A DNA stretch of 64,000 nucleotides from Herbaspirillum sp. SJZ107. GTDB taxonomy: Bacteria; Pseudomonadota; Gammaproteobacteria; Burkholderiales; Burkholderiaceae_D. This document shows, piece after piece, positions 18,369 through 28,796 of the stretch. How positions within the stretch are numbered: position 1 is the stretch's first letter; every line of letters starts with the position of its first letter. Made by a program: the position numbers and the translations under genes. Location of the stretch: contig NZ_VFNH01000002.1 of assembly GCF_006715485.1 (NCBI RefSeq), positions 620,001 to 684,000 of the forward strand, in the 5' to 3' direction. Below the pieces are notes generated by a model. It saw only the letters and a program-made list of their open reading frames with translations, had not been told where the DNA came from and searched no databases.

Positions 18369-18454
18369 AACTTGGGCCCCTGCCTGCGCAGGGGCGACGT
18401 GCTTACCGTGTTGGCCTTGAGATCGTCACCTCTGCGCAGGCAGGGGCCCAAGTT
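18369..18454. repeat. Inverted pair of palindromic repeat, copy 3
   Basis: Forward element 18369-18399 and reverse element 18424-18454, 24 bases apart, beginning six bases after the GIY-YIG stop codon. The first has core CCCCTGCCTGCGCAGGGG. The second has decayed by one base in the stem (CACCTCTG instead of CGCCCCTG region). It may end transcription of both the GIY-YIG gene and the converging purD. Confidence 0.85.
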
Positions 18455-18466
18455 GAATACAGTGTA

Positions 18467-19738
18467 TCAAGACTGCTTCACCCCACGCCACCCAATGTCG
18501 CGGCGGTACTGCGCCCCATTGAAATGGATCTTGTCGACAGTGTCGTAAGCCTGCTTCTGCGCCATCTTGACGCTGTCGCCCAGGCCCACCACGCACAGCA
18601 CGCGCCCGCCCGCAGTTTGCAGGGTACCGTTCACCAGCTGGGTGCCGGCGTGGAAGGTGATGCATTCCGGGGTTTCTGGCGGGATGCCGTCGATGACGTC
18701 GCCTTTTTGCGGGCTGTCCGGGTAGCCACCGGCGGCCATCACCACGCCCACCGCGGTGCGGCGGTCCCATTCGAGTTCGACCACGTCGAGCGTGCCGTTG
18801 CAGGCGTGCTCGAGCACGGTCACGAAATCGCTCTTCAGGCGCGCCATGATCGGCTGGGTTTCCGGATCGCCCATGCGGCAGTTGAATTCCAGCGTCTTTG
18901 GATTGCCGGCGGCGTCGATCATCAGGCCGGCATACAGGAAGCCGGTGAAAGGGATGCCGTCGCGGGCCATGCCCTGGATGGTCGGGTTGATGATCTCGCG
19001 CATCACGCGCGCATGCATCGACGGGGTCACGATCGGCGCCGGCGAGTAGGCGCCCATGCCGCCGGTGTTCGGACCCTGGTCGTGGTCCTTCAGGCGTTTG
19101 TGGTCTTGCGAAGTGGCCAGTGCCAACACGCTCTTGCCGTCGCACATGACGATGAAGCTGGCTTCCTCGCCGGCCAGGAATTCCTCGATCACGATGCGGG
19201 CGCCGGCGTCGCCGAAGCGGTTATCGGACAGCATGTCGTCGACCGCCTGGTGCGCTTCTTCGAGCGACATGGCAACCACCACGCCCTTGCCGGCGGCCAG
19301 GCCGTCGGCCTTGATCACGATCGGCGCGCCGTTGGCGTCGATGTAGGCGTGGGCCTGGGCGGCGTCGGAGAAGGTCTGGTACTTCGCGGTCGGGATGCCG
19401 TGGCGCTGCATGAAGGACTTGGCAAAGTCCTTCGAGCTTTCCAGCTGCGCCGCTTCGCGCGTCGGGCCAAAGATCTTGAGGCCGCGCGCGCGGAACAGGT
19501 TGACGATGCCGGCCGCCAGCGGCACTTCCGGACCGACCAGGGTCAGGGCGATGTGCTCGGCGACGACGAAGTCGGCCAGCGCGGCCGGCTCTGTGATGTC
19601 GATGTTCACCAGGCGCGGATCGCGCGCGGTGCCACCGTTGCCGGGCGCGACGTAGACCATCTGCACGCGATCGGATTGGGCCAGTTTCCAGGCCAGGGCG
19701 TGTTCACGGCCGCCAGAGCCGACTACCAGGATTTTCAT
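18467..19738 (-). CDS. purD: Phosphoribosylamine-glycine ligase (GAR synthetase)
   Basis: PurD joins glycine to phosphoribosylamine in de novo purine synthesis. The 423-residue ATP-grasp protein begins MKILVVGSGGREHALAWKL, has GPEVPLAAGI, the ATP-grasp block APIVIKADGLAAGKGVVVA, and the metal/ATP site EFNCRMGDPETQ. Length matches the family. It lies 24 bases downstream of yebC on the same strand and was probably co-transcribed with hemF before the GIY-YIG/repeat segment separated them. Confidence 0.96.
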   Translation of the reverse strand: MKILVVGSGGREHALAWKLAQSDRVQMVYVAPGNGGTARDPRLVNIDITEPAALADFVVAEHIALTLVGPEVPLAAGIVNLFRARGLKIFGPTREAAQLESSKDFAKSFMQRHGIPTAKYQTFSDAAQAHAYIDANGAPIVIKADGLAAGKGVVVAMSLEEAHQAVDDMLSDNRFGDAGARIVIEEFLAGEEASFIVMCDGKSVLALATSQDHKRLKDHDQGPNTGGMGAYSPAPIVTPSMHARVMREIINPTIQGMARDGIPFTGFLYAGLMIDAAGNPKTLEFNCRMGDPETQPIMARLKSDFVTVLEHACNGTLDVVELEWDRRTAVGVVMAAGGYPDSPQKGDVIDGIPPETPECITFHAGTQLVNGTLQTAGGRVLCVVGLGDSVKMAQKQAYDTVDKIHFNGAQYRRDIGWRGVKQS

Positions 19739-19762
19739 GGGCGCTTTACTTGAATGGGCGGC

Positions 19763-20488
19763 TTATTCTTCGATGACCGCGTTGGTATAGACTTCCTGCA
19801 CGTCGTCCAGGTTTTCCAGGGCGTCGAGCAGTTTCTGCATCTTGACCGCGTCTTCGCCGGTGAATTCGGTCTCGGTGTCCGGCTTCATGATGACTTCGGC
19901 CGAATCGGCCTTGAATCCGGCCGCTTCCAGCGCCCCCTTGACGCTCGGGAAGGCGTTCGGGTCGCACAGCACTTCGAAACCGCCTTCCTCGTCCGCGATC
20001 ACGTCGTCGGCGCCGGCTTCCAGTGCGGCATCCATCAGCTTGTCTTCTTCCACGCCCGGGGCGAACAGGAACTGGCCGACGTGCTTGAACATGAAGGACA
20101 CCGAACCCTCGGTGCCCATGTTGCCGCCGAACTTGCTGAACGCGTGGCGGACTTCGGCCACGGTACGCACGCGGTTGTCGGTCATGCAGTCGACGATGAT
20201 CGCCGCGCCGCCGATGCCGTAGCCTTCGTAGCGGATTTCTTCGTAGTTCACGCCTTCCAGGCCGCCCGAGCCGCGCTGGATCGCGCGCGTGACGTTGTCC
20301 TTCGGCATGTTCGCATCCGCAGCCTTTTCGACGGCGAGGCGCAGGCGTGGGTTGGTGTTCATGTCGCCGCCGCCCATGCGTGCGGCGACCGTGATTTCCT
20401 TGATGAGTCGGGTCCAGATCTTGCCGCGCTTGGCGTCGGTGGCGGCCTTCTTATGCTTGATATTGGCCCATTTGCTGTGTCCAGCCAT
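19763..20488 (-). CDS. yebC: YebC/PmpR family regulatory protein
   Basis: A 241-residue protein with the invariant start [22 protein letters not shown], the [14 protein letters not shown] segment, [18 protein letters not shown] and [14 protein letters not shown]. YebC proteins were named as DNA-binding regulators. Some members are also reported to help ribosomes through proline-rich stretches, so the role may be translational. It precedes purD and is divergent in context from nothing nearby: DUF2182 lies upstream on the same strand 68 bases away. Confidence 0.95.
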   Translation of the reverse strand: MAGHSKWANIKHKKAATDAKRGKIWTRLIKEITVAARMGGGDMNTNPRLRLAVEKAADANMPKDNVTRAIQRGSGGLEGVNYEEIRYEGYGIGGAAIIVDCMTDNRVRTVAEVRHAFSKFGGNMGTEGSVSFMFKHVGQFLFAPGVEEDKLMDAALEAGADDVIADEEGGFEVLCDPNAFPSVKGALEAAGFKADSAEVIMKPDTETEFTGEDAVKMQKLLDALENLDDVQEVYTNAVIEE

Positions 20489-20556
20489 GTTAAAAGTCCC
20501 TTAAAGGATTAAGCGTAATCCCCAGCATTTTAACATAGCCCCCTCTCTTAAAACTG

Positions 20557-21405
20557 TCAGGGAAACAACAGGGCGGTGCCCCAGGCAACCAGTCCGAGAC
20601 CCGCAGCACAGGCCAGGAGATGTCCGCTCGGCAACAGTTTTTCGGCCAGGATCAGCACCACCAGGCCGCCGATGACGGGCAGGTTCAGCACCCCGGCCGG
20701 CAGCACCAGCGCCAGCAGCAGCCAGCAGCAGCCGGTAGCGCAGCGGGCATCGGCTACCCCCATGCGGAACGCCCCGGGCAGGCCGCGCCGCCATTCGGTA
20801 CGCACGAAGGCCAGCGGTGCCCGGCAATGTTCGAGGCAGGCATGCTTGGCCGGCGTCCACTGGTAGGCCCCGGCCGCGACCAGCGCCAGCCCGGTGGCCG
20901 CCGGCACCAGGACCGCCATCGATTCGTCGAGCGCGCCGGCATCGTGCAGCAGCCAGGCCAGCGTGGCGGCGGCGAGGGCGCAGCCGCTCCACACGGACAG
21001 GCAGCCCAGCGTAAACAGCAGGGTGGACAGGTAGACCCAGCGCTCGCGCCGCAGGCGCTTGGCGCGCGCATACAGCAGCACCGCGGGAACTGCCGCCGGC
21101 AGCATGATGGCGGCGATGGCGGCCACCCACAGCGCCAGCAGCAGCGCCAGGTCGGCCGCGTTCCAGGGCGCCGTATCGACGGCGTGCAGGCTGAAATCGG
21201 TCGTCGGCATGCTGCCGGCACGGAACAGCAGGAGGGCCCAGCACAGGGCCATGACCAGGCCCAGCAGGCTCAGGACCACGGTACGGTCGACGCCGGCACG
21301 CGAGGGTGCATGGTCGGGCACGTGCGTGGCACCCTGGCCCGGGACCAGGGCAGGGACTTGCGCGGAGACGTGCGCGGATAGCGGGGCGCCGCTTGGAAAC
21401 GCCAT
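20557..21405 (-). CDS. DUF2182 integral membrane protein (predicted metal-binding)
   Basis: A 282-residue inner-membrane protein with about seven hydrophobic segments. DUF2182 hallmarks are the cytoplasmic/periplasmic HACLEHCR motif and the GVADARCATGCCW motif, Cys pairs that suggest metal or redox chemistry. About 45 residues of Pro/Ala/His-rich sequence precede the first span. ATG 21405 is preceded by GGAGG, which decides the start over a longer open frame beginning at 21561. It is divergent from the EamA transporter gene. Function is unproven in the family. Confidence 0.8.
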   Translation of the reverse strand: MAFPSGAPLSAHVSAQVPALVPGQGATHVPDHAPSRAGVDRTVVLSLLGLVMALCWALLLFRAGSMPTTDFSLHAVDTAPWNAADLALLLALWVAAIAAIMLPAAVPAVLLYARAKRLRRERWVYLSTLLFTLGCLSVWSGCALAAATLAWLLHDAGALDESMAVLVPAATGLALVAAGAYQWTPAKHACLEHCRAPLAFVRTEWRRGLPGAFRMGVADARCATGCCWLLLALVLPAGVLNLPVIGGLVVLILAEKLLPSGHLLACAAGLGLVAWGTALLFP

Positions 21406-21509
21406 GAATCCTCCAAGGATGAGGTGTGGACCGCGATTGGACCGCGCCGCCGCGATGGCGTTCGCAGCCGTCCTCAGCCGACTGGCCGGATTCATCCTAC
21501 AATTGCCTG

Positions 21510-22430
21510 ATGAGCAAAACTGCAATCGACACTTCTGTTGCGCCGGTGACACGTCCGGCACAGTTCGCCGGCCTCTCGATCGCCATTGGCGGGGCCATTT
21601 TGTTTTCCACGAAGGCCATTGTCGCCAAACTGCTGTATCGCTACCACATCGATGCGGTAACTTTGATCGCCTTCAGGATGCTGTTCTCGTTTCCGGTATT
21701 TGCCGGTGTGGCGCTGTGGAAGATGCGCACCGGGCCGGCGCTGTCGAAGGGCGACCGCTGGCGCCTGGTCGTGCTCGGCCTGCTCGGCTACTACCTGTCG
21801 AGCTACCTGGATTTCCTCGGCCTGCAATTCATCTCGGTCGGCCTGGAGCGCCTGATCCTGTTCACCACGCCCACCTTCGTCCTCCTGATGACGGCACTGG
21901 TGTTCAAGCGCCGCGTCAACGGCGCCCAGTGGGCGGCACTGGCCCTGTCGTATTGCGGTATCGTGCTGGTCTTCCTGCACGACCTGCAGGGCGGCAGCGG
22001 CAGCATCGCCGCCGGCTCGCTGCTGGTGCTCGGCTCGGCGGTCGCGTATGCGGTCTACCTGCTGGGCACCGGCGAGATGGTGAAAAGGATCGGCTCGCTG
22101 CGCCTGGTCGCGTATGCGATGTGCGTATCGAGTGCCGCCTGCATCGGCCAGTTCTTCCTGCTGCGCCCGGTCAGCCTGCTGGTGCAGCCGGTGCAGGTAT
22201 ATGGCCTGTCCTTCGTCAACGGGCTATTCTGTACCATCTTCCCGGTCTTCATGACGATGGCCGCGGTGCAGCGCATCGGCGCCCCCAGCGCGTCGCAGGC
22301 CGGCATGATCGGCCCGGTGTCGACGCTGTTCCTCGGTTGGGCGCTGCTGGGCGAGCCGATCACGGCGATCCAGCTCGGCGGCACTGCGCTGGTGCTGGGG
22401 GGAATTTATATGCTGTCGCTGAAAAAATAA
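21510..22430 (+). CDS. EamA/DMT-family membrane transporter
   Basis: A 306-residue protein with about ten hydrophobic segments in two EamA repeats, typical of drug/metabolite transporters (GGAILFSTKAIVAKLLYRY at the first span; AGMIGPVSTLFLGWALLGEPIT near the second repeat end). Such proteins export amino acids or other small metabolites; the substrate is not predictable. ATG 21510 is chosen over an open frame beginning at 21426 because the extra residues are hydrophilic and unlike the family. mgsA follows after 21 bases. Confidence 0.82.
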   Translation: MSKTAIDTSVAPVTRPAQFAGLSIAIGGAILFSTKAIVAKLLYRYHIDAVTLIAFRMLFSFPVFAGVALWKMRTGPALSKGDRWRLVVLGLLGYYLSSYLDFLGLQFISVGLERLILFTTPTFVLLMTALVFKRRVNGAQWAALALSYCGIVLVFLHDLQGGSGSIAAGSLLVLGSAVAYAVYLLGTGEMVKRIGSLRLVAYAMCVSSAACIGQFFLLRPVSLLVQPVQVYGLSFVNGLFCTIFPVFMTMAAVQRIGAPSASQAGMIGPVSTLFLGWALLGEPITAIQLGGTALVLGGIYMLSLKK

Positions 22431-22451
22431 CCTTAACGAAAAAGAGAGACG

Positions 22452-22847
22452 ATGAACCCACAGCTCAAGCCAAGAATCGCCCTGATTGCCCACGACAAGA
22501 AAAAAGACGACATGGTCGCGCTGGCCGCCGCATACCGCGACTTCCTGCGCACCTGCACGCTGTCGGCCACCGGCACCACCGGCGCGCGCCTGATCGCGGA
22601 GGTCGGCCTGGACGTCACGCGCATGCATTCCGGCCCGTTCGGCGGCGACCTGCAGATCGGCGCCAACCTGGTGAACGGCGAAGTCGATTGCGTGATCTTC
22701 CTGCGCGACCCGATGACGCCGCAGCCGCACGAGCCGGACATCAACGCGCTGGTGCGCGCCTGCGACGTCCACGACGTCCCGTGCGCCACCAACGTGGCCA
22801 GCGCGCGGCTGGTGCTGTCGCAGCTGATCGCGCAATCGGCACACTGA
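22452..22847 (+). CDS. mgsA: Methylglyoxal synthase
   Basis: MgsA turns dihydroxyacetone phosphate into methylglyoxal and phosphate, a glycolysis bypass under phosphate limitation or sugar-phosphate stress. The 131-residue protein has [13 protein letters not shown], the phosphate-binding [19 protein letters not shown] with the catalytic Asp, and CVIFLRDPM. It begins behind AGAGAG. Gene qor follows after 29 bases. Confidence 0.93.
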   Translation: MNPQLKPRIALIAHDKKKDDMVALAAAYRDFLRTCTLSATGTTGARLIAEVGLDVTRMHSGPFGGDLQIGANLVNGEVDCVIFLRDPMTPQPHEPDINALVRACDVHDVPCATNVASARLVLSQLIAQSAH

Positions 22848-22876
22848 TTTTTCCACGGACCCCTGAGGAGAAGAAC

Positions 22877-23851
22877 ATGGCAAAGGCAATCCGCTTCGCG
22901 CGCACCGGCGGTCCCGAGGTGCTGGAACTGGCCGACGTCGACGTCGGCGAACCCGGCCCCGGGCAGGCGCGCGTGCGCAACCACGCGATCGGCGTGAATT
23001 TCATCGACGTGTATTTCCGCAATGGTCTATATCCACTCGATCTGCCGAATGGCCTGGGCCAGGAAGGGGCGGGCGTGGTCGAGGCCGTCGGACCGGATGT
23101 GACCCATGTCAAGCCGGGTGATCGTGTGGCCTATGCGGCGCGCCCGAACGGGGCCTACAGTGAAGTGCGCGTGATGCCGGCGGATATCCTGGTGCGCTTG
23201 CCGGACGACATCCCGTTTGACACGGGTGCCGCCATGCTGCTGCAGGGCCTGACCGTGCAATACCTGTTCCGGCAAACCTGGAAGCTCGAACCCGGGCAGA
23301 CCGTGCTGTTCCATGCGGCAGCCGGCGGCGTCGGCCTGATCGCCTGCCAGTGGGCACGCGCGATCGGCGCGAACCTGATCGGTACCGTGGGGTCAAACGA
23401 GAAGGCGGAGCTGGCCAGAAGCCATGGGGCCGCCCATGTCATCAACTACAACACGGAGGACGTGGTGCAGCGGGTCATGGAGATCACGGGTGGGGCCAAG
23501 GTGCCGGTCGTGTTCGACTCGGTCGGCAAGGACACGTTTGCGCGCTCGCTCGATTGCCTGGCGCCGCTCGGCCTGATGGTCAGCTTCGGCAATTCGTCCG
23601 GGGCGGTGCCGCCGTTCGCGCTGAGCGAACTGGTGTCGCGCGGCTCGCTGTTCATCACGCGCCCCACGCTGCAGACCTATGCTTCGACGCGCGAAAAACT
23701 CGAGGCGATGGCGGCCGACCTGTTCCAGATGGTCTCCAGCGGCCAGGTCAGCATCGAGATCAACCAGCGCTTCCCGCTGGCCGACGCCGCCCAGGCTCAC
23801 ATCGAGCTGGAAGCGCGCCGCACCACGGGCAAGACCATCCTGCTGCCATGA
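22877..23851 (+). CDS. NADPH:quinone oxidoreductase (MDR family)
   Basis: A 324-residue zinc-less medium-chain dehydrogenase/reductase of the quinone oxidoreductase group. It shows GVNFIDVYFRNGLYPLDLP, LGQEGAGVVEAVG and the NADPH site HAAAGGVGLIACQWA. It probably reduces quinones or reactive carbonyls with NADPH. Position just after mgsA invites a link to methylglyoxal or related carbonyl detoxification, but this is inference. ATG 22877 follows GAGGAG. Confidence 0.87.
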   Translation: MAKAIRFARTGGPEVLELADVDVGEPGPGQARVRNHAIGVNFIDVYFRNGLYPLDLPNGLGQEGAGVVEAVGPDVTHVKPGDRVAYAARPNGAYSEVRVMPADILVRLPDDIPFDTGAAMLLQGLTVQYLFRQTWKLEPGQTVLFHAAAGGVGLIACQWARAIGANLIGTVGSNEKAELARSHGAAHVINYNTEDVVQRVMEITGGAKVPVVFDSVGKDTFARSLDCLAPLGLMVSFGNSSGAVPPFALSELVSRGSLFITRPTLQTYASTREKLEAMAADLFQMVSSGQVSIEINQRFPLADAAQAHIELEARRTTGKTILLP

Positions 23852-23858
23852 GCCTGCC

Positions 23859-24005
23859 ATGAGGGAATTCAGCGACGACAGGGAACCGCCGATGGAACCG
23901 GAGCCGGCCACCCAGCCGCGTTTCGGGCGTTTGCTGGTGGTGCTGCTGCTGGCGATCTTGCTGATCGTGGCGATTACGTTTGGGTCGGAGGCGTATTTTT
24001 CATAA
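23859..24005 (+). CDS. Small single-span membrane protein
   Basis: A 48-residue protein with an acidic N-terminus (MREFSDDREPPMEPEP), a basic turn (RFGR) and one hydrophobic helix (LLVVLLLAILLIVAITF) near the C-terminus. ATG 23859 lies 7 bases after the qor stop; ATG 23892 is an alternative with GGGAA upstream. No family is recognised. Coupling to qor and the clear membrane segment make it plausible as a real small protein. Confidence 0.5.
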   Translation: MREFSDDREPPMEPEPATQPRFGRLLVVLLLAILLIVAITFGSEAYFS

Positions 24006-24047
24006 GTGAACGGGCCACTACCTGCGCTTCAGTCCGCAAAAGTAAAA

Positions 24048-24124
24048 CGTCGTTCCTGCGAAGGCAGGAACCCAAGTTCGAGGCGTATCGCCAAACTTGG
24101 GTCTCTGCCTCCACAGGGACGACG
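24048..24124. repeat. Inverted pair of palindromic repeat, copy 4 (diverged)
   Basis: Reverse element 24048-24078 and forward element 24094-24124, 15 bases apart. The stems read TTCCTGC-GAAG-GCAGGAA and TCTCTGCC-TCCACAGGGA, so compensating changes keep the first hairpin while the second is eroded. It fills the gap between two converging genes. Confidence 0.75.
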
Positions 24125-24168
24125 CTTTACAGGTATCGGTTAAGCCGGTAGCCGTTTCAGTCTACCGA

Positions 24169-24816
24169 TCACCCATTCTGCTGCGGCTGCTGCTTCAACT
24201 CGATCACCCGCGACCCGCCATTCGGCCCCGGAAAACCTTCGAACGCGCTCTGCACCAGCGCCGGCATCACCGCCGGCGTCGATTCCTGCCTGCTGACGTT
24301 GCGCACGGTGACGTCGAACAGGCGCTTGCCGTCGCCCGCCTGCTGGATTCCGATCTGGACCTGGCGATGGTAACGGTGCTCTTCCTGCACGTCGTACATT
24401 GGCATCGGACCCCAGAACGGGTCATAGAAGGGGCTGTACCAGCCGGCGCCGCCCCAGAAGCGGCGGCGGCCGCCGAAGTAGGCGAAGCGCGGCGAGTAGG
24501 CGTAGGTCGGGGCGAAGGCCGGGTAGACCACCTGGGTCGGCACGTCGATGGTCGAGAAGCGCATCGATACCTTCAGCGCCGGCGCCTGCGGCGCTTCATG
24601 GAAGCCGAGACGGGCCATCTGGCCGCGCACCAGGTTCTGGTAGCTCTGCAGCTCGAGGGTATTGTCTTGGGCCGGCGCGGTCTCGAAGGCGTAGCTCTTC
24701 TCGGGCAACTGGGCCGGCCATTGGTTGAAGGTGGTGACGTTGCTGCGAATCGTGGTCGCGCAGCCGCCCAGCAGCAGGCTCAATGAAGCCGCTGCCAAAA
24801 TCATTGTGCGTTTCAT
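24169..24816 (-). CDS. DUF4136 lipoprotein
   Basis: A 215-residue predicted lipoprotein with a signal peptide and lipobox LLLGGC (Cys19). The mature part has the DUF4136 pattern: F-N-Q-W near the N-terminus, YAFE, then YQNLVRGQMARLGF, a Tyr/Phe/Gly-rich middle and a conserved DVTVRN strand near the end. The function of the family is unknown. ATG 24816 is chosen because the signal peptide starts there; longer open frame upstream is non-coding. It is divergent from pepN with about 210 bases between starts. Confidence 0.82.
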   Translation of the reverse strand: MKRTMILAAASLSLLLGGCATTIRSNVTTFNQWPAQLPEKSYAFETAPAQDNTLELQSYQNLVRGQMARLGFHEAPQAPALKVSMRFSTIDVPTQVVYPAFAPTYAYSPRFAYFGGRRRFWGGAGWYSPFYDPFWGPMPMYDVQEEHRYHRQVQIGIQQAGDGKRLFDVTVRNVSRQESTPAVMPALVQSAFEGFPGPNGGSRVIELKQQPQQNG

Positions 24817-25024
24817 GATGGATATCTCTCTGGTATCGCGCTTTGTGAGCGCGCTTTGTAATCGGTCTGGTGCAGGGATATATCTTATTCTGGTTGTGCG
24901 ATATTCGCTTGACCATTTACCGGCGGTTACCGGGTGTACATATCGATACATGAAATCGAACGGAAATGGTCTGCAAGCTGTTGGTAAAATAAGCACTTCA
25001 CCAACGGCTTTTGCGGACCCTACC

Positions 25025-27736
25025 ATGCGCACCGATACGCCCCAGACCATTTACCGGAAGGACTACACCGCCCCCAGCTACCTGGTCGAGACCGTGGAGC
25101 TCGGCTTCGACCTCGATCCCGCCCGTACCATCGTCGCCAACCGGCTGACGCTGCGCCGCAATCCGGACAGTGCCCAGCGTGAAATCGAGCTGTACGGCGA
25201 AGATATTGAACTGGTGGCGATCCGGCTGAACGGCAAGGTGCTGCAGGAGCAGGATTACCAGCGCGACGGTACGCTGCTGCGTATTCCGACGGCTGCGCTC
25301 GATACGCCGGATGAGCTTGTGCTGGAAATCGAGACCATCTGCGTTCCGGAGAGCAATACCACGCTCAGCGGCCTGTACGTGTCCAACGGCAATTTCTACA
25401 CGCAATGCGAAGCCGAAGGCTTCCGCCGCATCACGTATTTCCCGGACCGTCCGGACGTGATGGCGAAATACAAGGTCATGCTGCGCGCGGACAAGGACAA
25501 GTTCCCGGTCCTGCTCTCGAACGGTAACCTGATCGAAGAAGGCGAGCTGGACGACGGCCGCCATTACGCGCTGTGGGAAGACCCGTTCAAGAAGCCTTCC
25601 TACCTGTTCGCGCTGGTCGCCGCACGCCTGGTGTGCCAGGAAGAGACTTTCCCGCTGGCGGATGGGCGCCAGGCGCTGCTGCAGGTGTGGGTCGAAGACG
25701 GCAACCTCGACAAGACCGATTACGCGATGCAATCGCTCAAGCGCAGCATCCGCTGGGATGAAGAGCGTTGGAACCTCGAGCTCGACCTGGACCGCTTCAT
25801 GATCGTCGCCGTCGGCGACTTCAACATGGGCGCGATGGAAAACAAGGGCCTGAACATCTTCAACACCAAGTACGTGCTGGCCAATCCGCGGGTTGCCACC
25901 GACGTCGACTTCCAGGGCATCGAAGCCGTGGTCGGCCACGAATACTTCCACAACTGGACCGGCAACCGCGTGACCTGCCGCGACTGGTTCCAGCTGTCGC
26001 TGAAGGAAGGCCTGACCGTGTTCCGCGACCAGGAATTCTCGGCCGACATGATCGGCACCGATACCGGCCGCGCCGTTACCCGCATCGACCAGGTGCGCAC
26101 CCTGCGCCAGGCCCAGTTCCCGGAAGATTCGGGTCCGATGGCCCACCCGGTGCGCCCCGACTCCTTTGTCGAGATCAACAATTTCTATACCGTCACGGTG
26201 TACGAGAAGGGCGCCGAAGTCGTGCGCATGTACCAGACCCTGCTGGGCCGCGAAGGCTTCCGCAAAGGCATGGACCTGTATTTCGAGCGCCACGACGGGC
26301 AAGCCGTCACCTGTGACGATTTCCGCCTGGCCATGGCCGATGCGAATGGACGCGACCTGACCCAGTTCGAGCGCTGGTACAGCCAGGCCGGCACCCCGGT
26401 GGTGCAGGCCGAGACCCGCTACGACGAGCAGGCCGGCACCTACGAACTGCGCCTGGTCCAGTCCTGCCCGGCCACCCCGGGCCAGCCGGAAAAGCTGCCC
26501 TTCCACATCCCGGTCGCCGTCGGCCTGCTGGGCAAGGATGGCCGCGACCTGCCGCTGACGGTGGATGGCAAGGACTACGGCACCACCGCCGTGCTGGAGC
26601 TGACCGAAGCGGACCAGACCTTTGTCTTCACCGGCGTCCTTGAACAGCCGACGCCGTCGATCCTGCGCGACTTTTCGGCGCCGGTGATCCTGAAATACGG
26701 CTACAACGACGCCGAACTGACGCTGCTGTTCAATCACGACAGCGATCCGGTCAACCGCTGGGAAGCCGGCCAGCGCCTGGCGATGAGCCGCCTGGTCCGG
26801 CTGGCCGGCAGCCTGGCCGCGCACAACGCGACGGTCGCGCTGGACGCCGATCGGGTCGCCGCCGCGCTCGACCTCGACGACGTGTTCGTCGAAGCGATGC
26901 GCAAGATGTTGACTGACGACACGCTGGACCCGAATTTCCGCGAGCAGGCGCTGCTGCTGCCTTCCGAGACCATGATCGCCGACCAGTTCGACGTGGTCGA
27001 CCCGCTGGCCATCCACATGGCGCGCCAGTTCGTGCGCGCCGACATCGGCGCCCGCCTGCGCAGCGAGCTGCTGGCCCAGTACCAGGCCAACCAGACGCCG
27101 GGCGAGTACAGCCCGGATGCCGTATCGATCGGCAAGCGTGCGCTGAAGAACCTGGCGCTGGCCTACCTGTGCGCGGCGCCGGATGCCGAGACGATCGCCC
27201 TGGCGCGCAAGCAGTTCGACGAAGCCGGCAACATGACCGACCGCGTCGCCGCACTGTCGGCGCTGATCCATGCGCGTGCCGCCAGCGATGAAGCGGATGC
27301 CGCCGCGAGCGAGGCGCTGCAGCGCTTCTACGACGAGTTCCAGGGCGAGGCGCTGGTGGTCGACAAGTGGTTCGCGATGCAGGCGTCGGCGCCGAGCACC
27401 GGCGTCGAGGCAGTGCGCGAACTCATGACGCACAAGGCCTTCACGCTGCGTAATCCGAACCGCGCGCGCAGCCTGGTGTCTACCTTCTGCGCCGGCAACC
27501 CGGTCGCCTTCCACGCGCCCGACGGCAGCGGCTACGCATTCTGGGCCGAGCAGGTCGTCGCGCTGGACGCGCTCAACCCGCAGGTCGCCAGCCGCCTGGC
27601 ACGCGCGATGGACCGCTGGCGCCGTTACGCACCGGCCCTGCAGGCGCACATGAAAAAAGCGCTGCAGGAGGTCGCAGGACAGACGAAATTGTCGAATGAC
27701 GTGCGTGAAGTGATCAGCAAGGCATTAGCGAATTAA
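25025..27736 (+). CDS. pepN: Aminopeptidase N
   Basis: A 903-residue M1 metallo-aminopeptidase of the bacterial PepN type that trims N-terminal residues from peptides in the cytosol. Visible features are the substrate-binding GAMENKG, zinc site [11 protein letters not shown] with the downstream Glu in [13 protein letters not shown], and the long helical C-terminal domain. There is no signal peptide. ATG 25025 gives the family start [19 protein letters not shown]. Two other M1 proteins in this window (51.8-56.7 kb) are exported and belong to another branch. Confidence 0.95.
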   Translation: MRTDTPQTIYRKDYTAPSYLVETVELGFDLDPARTIVANRLTLRRNPDSAQREIELYGEDIELVAIRLNGKVLQEQDYQRDGTLLRIPTAALDTPDELVLEIETICVPESNTTLSGLYVSNGNFYTQCEAEGFRRITYFPDRPDVMAKYKVMLRADKDKFPVLLSNGNLIEEGELDDGRHYALWEDPFKKPSYLFALVAARLVCQEETFPLADGRQALLQVWVEDGNLDKTDYAMQSLKRSIRWDEERWNLELDLDRFMIVAVGDFNMGAMENKGLNIFNTKYVLANPRVATDVDFQGIEAVVGHEYFHNWTGNRVTCRDWFQLSLKEGLTVFRDQEFSADMIGTDTGRAVTRIDQVRTLRQAQFPEDSGPMAHPVRPDSFVEINNFYTVTVYEKGAEVVRMYQTLLGREGFRKGMDLYFERHDGQAVTCDDFRLAMADANGRDLTQFERWYSQAGTPVVQAETRYDEQAGTYELRLVQSCPATPGQPEKLPFHIPVAVGLLGKDGRDLPLTVDGKDYGTTAVLELTEADQTFVFTGVLEQPTPSILRDFSAPVILKYGYNDAELTLLFNHDSDPVNRWEAGQRLAMSRLVRLAGSLAAHNATVALDADRVAAALDLDDVFVEAMRKMLTDDTLDPNFREQALLLPSETMIADQFDVVDPLAIHMARQFVRADIGARLRSELLAQYQANQTPGEYSPDAVSIGKRALKNLALAYLCAAPDAETIALARKQFDEAGNMTDRVAALSALIHARAASDEADAAASEALQRFYDEFQGEALVVDKWFAMQASAPSTGVEAVRELMTHKAFTLRNPNRARSLVSTFCAGNPVAFHAPDGSGYAFWAEQVVALDALNPQVASRLARAMDRWRRYAPALQAHMKKALQEVAGQTKLSNDVREVISKALAN

Positions 27737-27773
27737 TTGTAGGAATCCATATAAACAAAGGAACTGGAAGTTC

Positions 27774-28775
27774 ATGAAACGTGTCAGCCTGACCCAATAC
27801 CTCGTCGAGGAACAACGCCTCCACGACAACATCCCCGCCGAGCTGCGCCTCCTGATCGAGGTCGTGGCGCGTGCCTGCAAGACCATCAGCCACTCGGTCG
27901 GCAAGGGCGCCCTCGGGGACATCCTCGGCAGCGCCGGTTCCGAGAACGTCCAGGGCGAAGTGCAGAAGAAGCTCGACGTGATCTCCAACGAGATCCTGCT
28001 CGAAGCCAACGAGTGGGGCGGCCACCTGGCAGCAATGGCGTCGGAAGAAATGGAATCGATCCACCCGATCCCGAACCGCTACCCGATGGGCGAATACATG
28101 CTGCTGTTCGATCCGCTGGACGGCTCCTCGAACATCGACGTCAACGTCTCGATCGGCACCATCTTCTCGGTACTGAAGGCGCCGGAAGGCATGAGCGCCC
28201 CGACCGAAGCCGACTTCATGCAGCCCGGCACCCAGCAGGTCGCCGCCGGCTACGCCGTGTACGGCCCGCAGACCATGCTGGTGCTGACCACCGGCAACGG
28301 CGTCAACTGCTTCACGCTCGACCGCGAGATGGGTTCCTGGGTCCTGACCCAGAAGAACATGCAGATTCCGGAAGACACCAAGGAATTCGCGATCAACATG
28401 TCGAACCAGCGCCACTGGCACCCGCCGGTGCAGCGCTACGTCAGCGAGATGCTGGCAGGCAAGACCGGCCCGCGCGGCAAGGACTTCAACATGCGCTGGA
28501 TCGCCTCGATGGTGGCCGACGTGCACCGCATCCTGAGCCGCGGCGGCATCTTCATGTACCCGGCCGACCTGCGCGACCCGTCGCAGCCGGGCAAGCTGCG
28601 CCTGATGTACGAAGCCAACCCGATGGCCATGATCGTCGAGCAGGCCGGCGGCGCCGCCACCGACGGCCGCCAGCGCATCCTCGACATCCCGCCGACCAAG
28701 CTGCACCAGCGCGTGCCGGTGTTCCTGGGGTCGAAGAGCGAAGTCGAGCGCGTGACCAGCTACCACGCGGAATAA
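27774..28775 (+). CDS. fbp: Fructose-1,6-bisphosphatase class 1
   Basis: A 333-residue gluconeogenic phosphatase converting fructose 1,6-bisphosphate to fructose 6-phosphate. The metal/active-site motif [12 protein letters not shown] and the late [17 protein letters not shown] are diagnostic of class I. It follows pepN by 37 bases with AAAGGAACTGG upstream and may share its transcript. An inverted repeat pair follows. Confidence 0.95.
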   Translation: MKRVSLTQYLVEEQRLHDNIPAELRLLIEVVARACKTISHSVGKGALGDILGSAGSENVQGEVQKKLDVISNEILLEANEWGGHLAAMASEEMESIHPIPNRYPMGEYMLLFDPLDGSSNIDVNVSIGTIFSVLKAPEGMSAPTEADFMQPGTQQVAAGYAVYGPQTMLVLTTGNGVNCFTLDREMGSWVLTQKNMQIPEDTKEFAINMSNQRHWHPPVQRYVSEMLAGKTGPRGKDFNMRWIASMVADVHRILSRGGIFMYPADLRDPSQPGKLRLMYEANPMAMIVEQAGGAATDGRQRILDIPPTKLHQRVPVFLGSKSEVERVTSYHAE

Positions 28776-28796
28776 TTCGTTCGCTAGCCGTGAAAC

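Noticed and set aside
24998..27649. An 883-codon open frame on the minus strand
   Set aside because: Antisense shadow of pepN, with no recognisable domain.
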